Positions 6,088-7,812 of a DNA stretch of 7,812 bases are shown in pieces (position 1 is the first letter of the stretch; every line of letters begins with the position of its first letter). The translations under genes were made by a program, and so were the position numbers. The notes below the pieces were generated by a model. It saw nothing but the letters and a program-made list of their open reading frames with translations, was not told where the DNA came from and searched no databases. Source of the DNA: DATBHZ01 sp036557185 (lineage in GTDB: Bacteria > Actinomycetota > Acidimicrobiia > IMCC26256 > JAENVU01). Where the stretch lies: the NCBI GenBank assembly GCA_036557185.1, contig DATBHZ010000035.1, positions 1 to 7,812 on the forward strand, given 5' to 3'.

Positions 6088-6095
6088 CCGATGCG

Positions 6096-7742
6096 ATGGC
6101 AGCACTCGAGGAGCTGAGCGCCGATGACGTCCGGGCGGCGATCACCCGGTTCCGCGATGGGTTGCGCGCACATCAGGAAGAGCTCAACCGCCTGAACGTC
6201 TATCCGGTCCCCGACGGGGACACCGGGACGAACATGACGCTCACGCTGGAGTCGGTGGTCAACGAGCTCGACAGCGCGGAAGGCATGGACGAGATCTGCC
6301 AGGCGGTGTCCCACGGCTCGCTGATGGGGGCCCGCGGCAACTCCGGCGTGATCATGTCCCAGGTCCTGCGCGGCCTCGCCGACACGTTCCGGACAGTGGA
6401 CCTCGCCACGTCGGAGACGGTCGCGTCGGGCCTTCGCACGGCCTCCGATGCGGCCTACGAGGCCGTGATGCGGCCTGTCGAGGGCACCATCCTCACGGTG
6501 GTCCGCGCTGCGGCCGAGGCGGCAGAGGAGGCGCGCGCCTCGGGTGAGACCACACTCGTCGGTGTGCTCGACCGAGCATCCTCCGCGGCTCGGGATGCCG
6601 TCGCGCGGACGCCCGAGCTGCTGCCCGTGCTCCGCGAGGCAGGTGTCGTCGACGCCGGCGGCAGCGGCTTCGCGCTCCTCCTCGACGCGTTGCTGGAGGT
6701 CGTGGACTCGCGGCCGATGCCCGAGCCCCAGGAGGTCGCGACGCCGGTGCAGGTGCAGGCGCACCTGGCTGGTGGCGATGTGTCGGCGTTGCGCTACGAG
6801 GTGATGTACCTGCTCGAGGCGCACGACGACACGATTGCCGCGTTCAAGGAGACCTGGTCCGCGCTGGGTGACTCCATCGTCGTCGTCGGCGGCGAAGGAC
6901 TCTGGAACTGCCACGTGCACACCGACGACATCGGCGGCGCGATCGAAGCGGGCGTCGAGGCGGGGAGACCGCGCACGATCCGCGTGACGGATCTCCTCGA
7001 GCAGGTCGAGGAGGAGGAGTGGGTGCGCGCGCAGGATCCGTCGATCGGAGGAGGCGCGCTTGAGACGTCTGATGGACGACGCCCGGTGGCGACGGGGGTG
7101 GTGGCCGTCGGAGTGGGCGACGGGATCCGGAGGCTGCTCACGAGCCTCGGTGTTCACGAGGTCATCGCCGGCGGGCAGTCCATGAACCCTTCCACCGCTC
7201 AGATGCTCGAAGCGGTCGATCAGTGCACCTCTGACGCGGTGATCGTGCTCCCGAACAACAAGAACATCATCGCGGTCGCGCGCCAGGTCGACGCGCTGAC
7301 CGACAAGTCGGTGGCGGTGGTCCCGACGGAGTCCGTGGTCGAGGCGCTCGCGGCCCTCGTGGAGTACGACCCGGAGGCCGCGCTCGACGACAACCTCGCC
7401 GCGATGTCGGACGCCGCCTCGCGTGTCGCGGCGGGCGAGGTGACGCAGGCGGTGCGTGCGAGCAAGGCCGAGTGCGGAAGCATCGCGGCAGGGGACTGGA
7501 TCGCGATCGCGCCGTCGGGAATCGTGCTGTCGGCGCCAACCTCGGCTGATGCCGCGTTCGGCCTCGTCGACGCGCTCGTGACCGAGGACTCCGAGATCGT
7601 GACGGTTCTCGTCGGCGCCGAGGCGCACGGGAACGACCCACAGCGGATCCGGGAGCACATCAAGTTCAACCACCCGCAGCTCGAGGTCGAGGTGCACGAG
7701 GGCGGGCAGCCGCTGTACCCGTACATGATCGGCGTGGAGTAG
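6096..7742 (+). CDS. fakA: DAK2-domain fatty acid kinase catalytic subunit (FakA/YloV family)
   Basis: The 548 residues show the three-part FakA architecture. The N-terminal DhaL-like kinase domain (about 8-205) has NVYPVPDGDTGTNM (34-47), whose aspartates hold the Mg-ATP, MGARGNSGVIMSQVLRG (77-93) and DAGGSGF (186-192). A middle domain (about 228-300) has GDSIVVVGGEGLWNCHVHT, with H273 and H275 matching the zinc-binding histidines of characterised FakA proteins. The C-terminal domain (about 330-548) has GGQSMNPST (359-367), LPNNKN (385-390) and VVPTESV (408-414). In Firmicutes FakA phosphorylates fatty acids presented by FakB (DegV-fold) proteins, making acyl-phosphate for phospholipid synthesis; the same role here is inferred, and no FakB is in the window. 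ATG at 6096 has no Shine-Dalgarno sequence; ATG at 6091 is out of frame. In this chromosome type it is usually followed by recG. Confidence 0.92.
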   Translation: MAALEELSADDVRAAITRFRDGLRAHQEELNRLNVYPVPDGDTGTNMTLTLESVVNELDSAEGMDEICQAVSHGSLMGARGNSGVIMSQVLRGLADTFRTVDLATSETVASGLRTASDAAYEAVMRPVEGTILTVVRAAAEAAEEARASGETTLVGVLDRASSAARDAVARTPELLPVLREAGVVDAGGSGFALLLDALLEVVDSRPMPEPQEVATPVQVQAHLAGGDVSALRYEVMYLLEAHDDTIAAFKETWSALGDSIVVVGGEGLWNCHVHTDDIGGAIEAGVEAGRPRTIRVTDLLEQVEEEEWVRAQDPSIGGGALETSDGRRPVATGVVAVGVGDGIRRLLTSLGVHEVIAGGQSMNPSTAQMLEAVDQCTSDAVIVLPNNKNIIAVARQVDALTDKSVAVVPTESVVEALAALVEYDPEAALDDNLAAMSDAASRVAAGEVTQAVRASKAECGSIAAGDWIAIAPSGIVLSAPTSADAAFGLVDALVTEDSEIVTVLVGAEAHGNDPQRIREHIKFNHPQLEVEVHEGGQPLYPYMIGVE

Positions 7743-7744
7743 CG

Positions 7745-7812
7745 GTCATCGCTGCCCGGACCCTGCGAGAGCTGCGCTCGACGCCGCTGGGCGACGTCGG
7801 CGGTGTCCCGCC
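7745..7812 (+). CDS. Possible N-terminus of ATP-dependent DNA helicase RecG, cut by the window edge
   Basis: Starting 2 nt after the fakA stop, this frame reads AARTLRELRSTPLGDVGGVP, resembling the start of RecG, where a short helix leads into a strand and a GVG-type turn ahead of the wedge domain. The other two forward frames give low-complexity Arg/Cys/Ala-rich peptides. The rpmB-DAK2-recG order known from many Gram-positive bacteria supports the guess. No ATG, GTG or TTG lies in this frame in the 200 nt checked upstream or in the window downstream. GGAG at 7736-7739 sits 8 nt before an ATC codon at 7748, so a non-standard start is conceivable. Only about 22 codons are visible and the call is weak. 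Confidence 0.4.

Noticed and set aside
5956..6105. N-terminal extension of rpmB to 6105
   Set aside because: It would overlap the fakA start and add about 50 residues not found in bL28, while the ATG at 5955 gives the standard N-terminus and has a GAGG upstream.
5793..7697. Very long (634-codon) open frame on the minus strand, antisense to fakA and running into rpmB
   Set aside because: Its product is rich in Arg, His, Asp and Val with no domain pattern, and it mirrors fakA codons. Such antisense frames are expected in high-GC DNA, where stop codons are rare opposite coding sequence.

Overview
The window looks like a chromosomal housekeeping segment from a high-GC actinobacterium. The grounds are the strongly GC-rich codon use, frequent GTG starts, a GTP-type PEP carboxykinase, a zinc-ribbon form of ribosomal protein bL28 and the rpmB / DAK2-kinase (/ recG) neighbourhood. 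An uncultured Acidimicrobiia-like lineage is my best guess, but that placement is inference and 16S or marker-gene placement is not possible from this window. I see no mobile element, CRISPR array, tRNA, rRNA or obvious transferred island.

Layout. (1) Bases 1-2104, plus strand: the C-terminal third of a class I adenylate-forming acyl-CoA synthetase (cut by the window edge), a small four-helix membrane protein of unknown function, and a D-alanine--D-alanine ligase. The three are packed 3 and 10 nt apart, so they probably form one transcript. (2) Bases 2124-5955, minus strand, read right to left: rpmB (bL28), a cold-shock-fold-like small protein 6 nt downstream, then after a 125-nt gap GTP-dependent PEP carboxykinase, an amidohydrolase-2 (ACMSD-like) enzyme 53 nt further on, and a stand-alone AsnC/RAM ligand-binding domain 27 nt after that. 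(3) Bases 6096-7812, plus strand: a FakA/YloV-type DAK2-domain fatty acid kinase and, at the right edge, what may be the first residues of RecG.

How the parts fit. Region 1 and region 2 converge with only 19 nt between them, and the two stop codons sit in the arms of one inverted repeat. Region 2 and region 3 diverge from a 140-nt intergenic segment, the only real promoter region between genes apart from the gap before pckG. The themes are cell-wall precursor synthesis (Ddl), central carbon metabolism (PckG), fatty acid activation (acyl-CoA synthetase, FakA) and translation (bL28). The grouping looks like ordinary neighbourhood conservation rather than one pathway.

I did not find a convincing undescribed system. 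The items most worth a second look are the cold-shock-like protein with degenerate RNA-binding motifs coupled to rpmB, the membrane protein coupled to ddl, the possibly leaderless fakA, the shared stop-codon hairpin, and the recG-like frame with no ordinary start codon.
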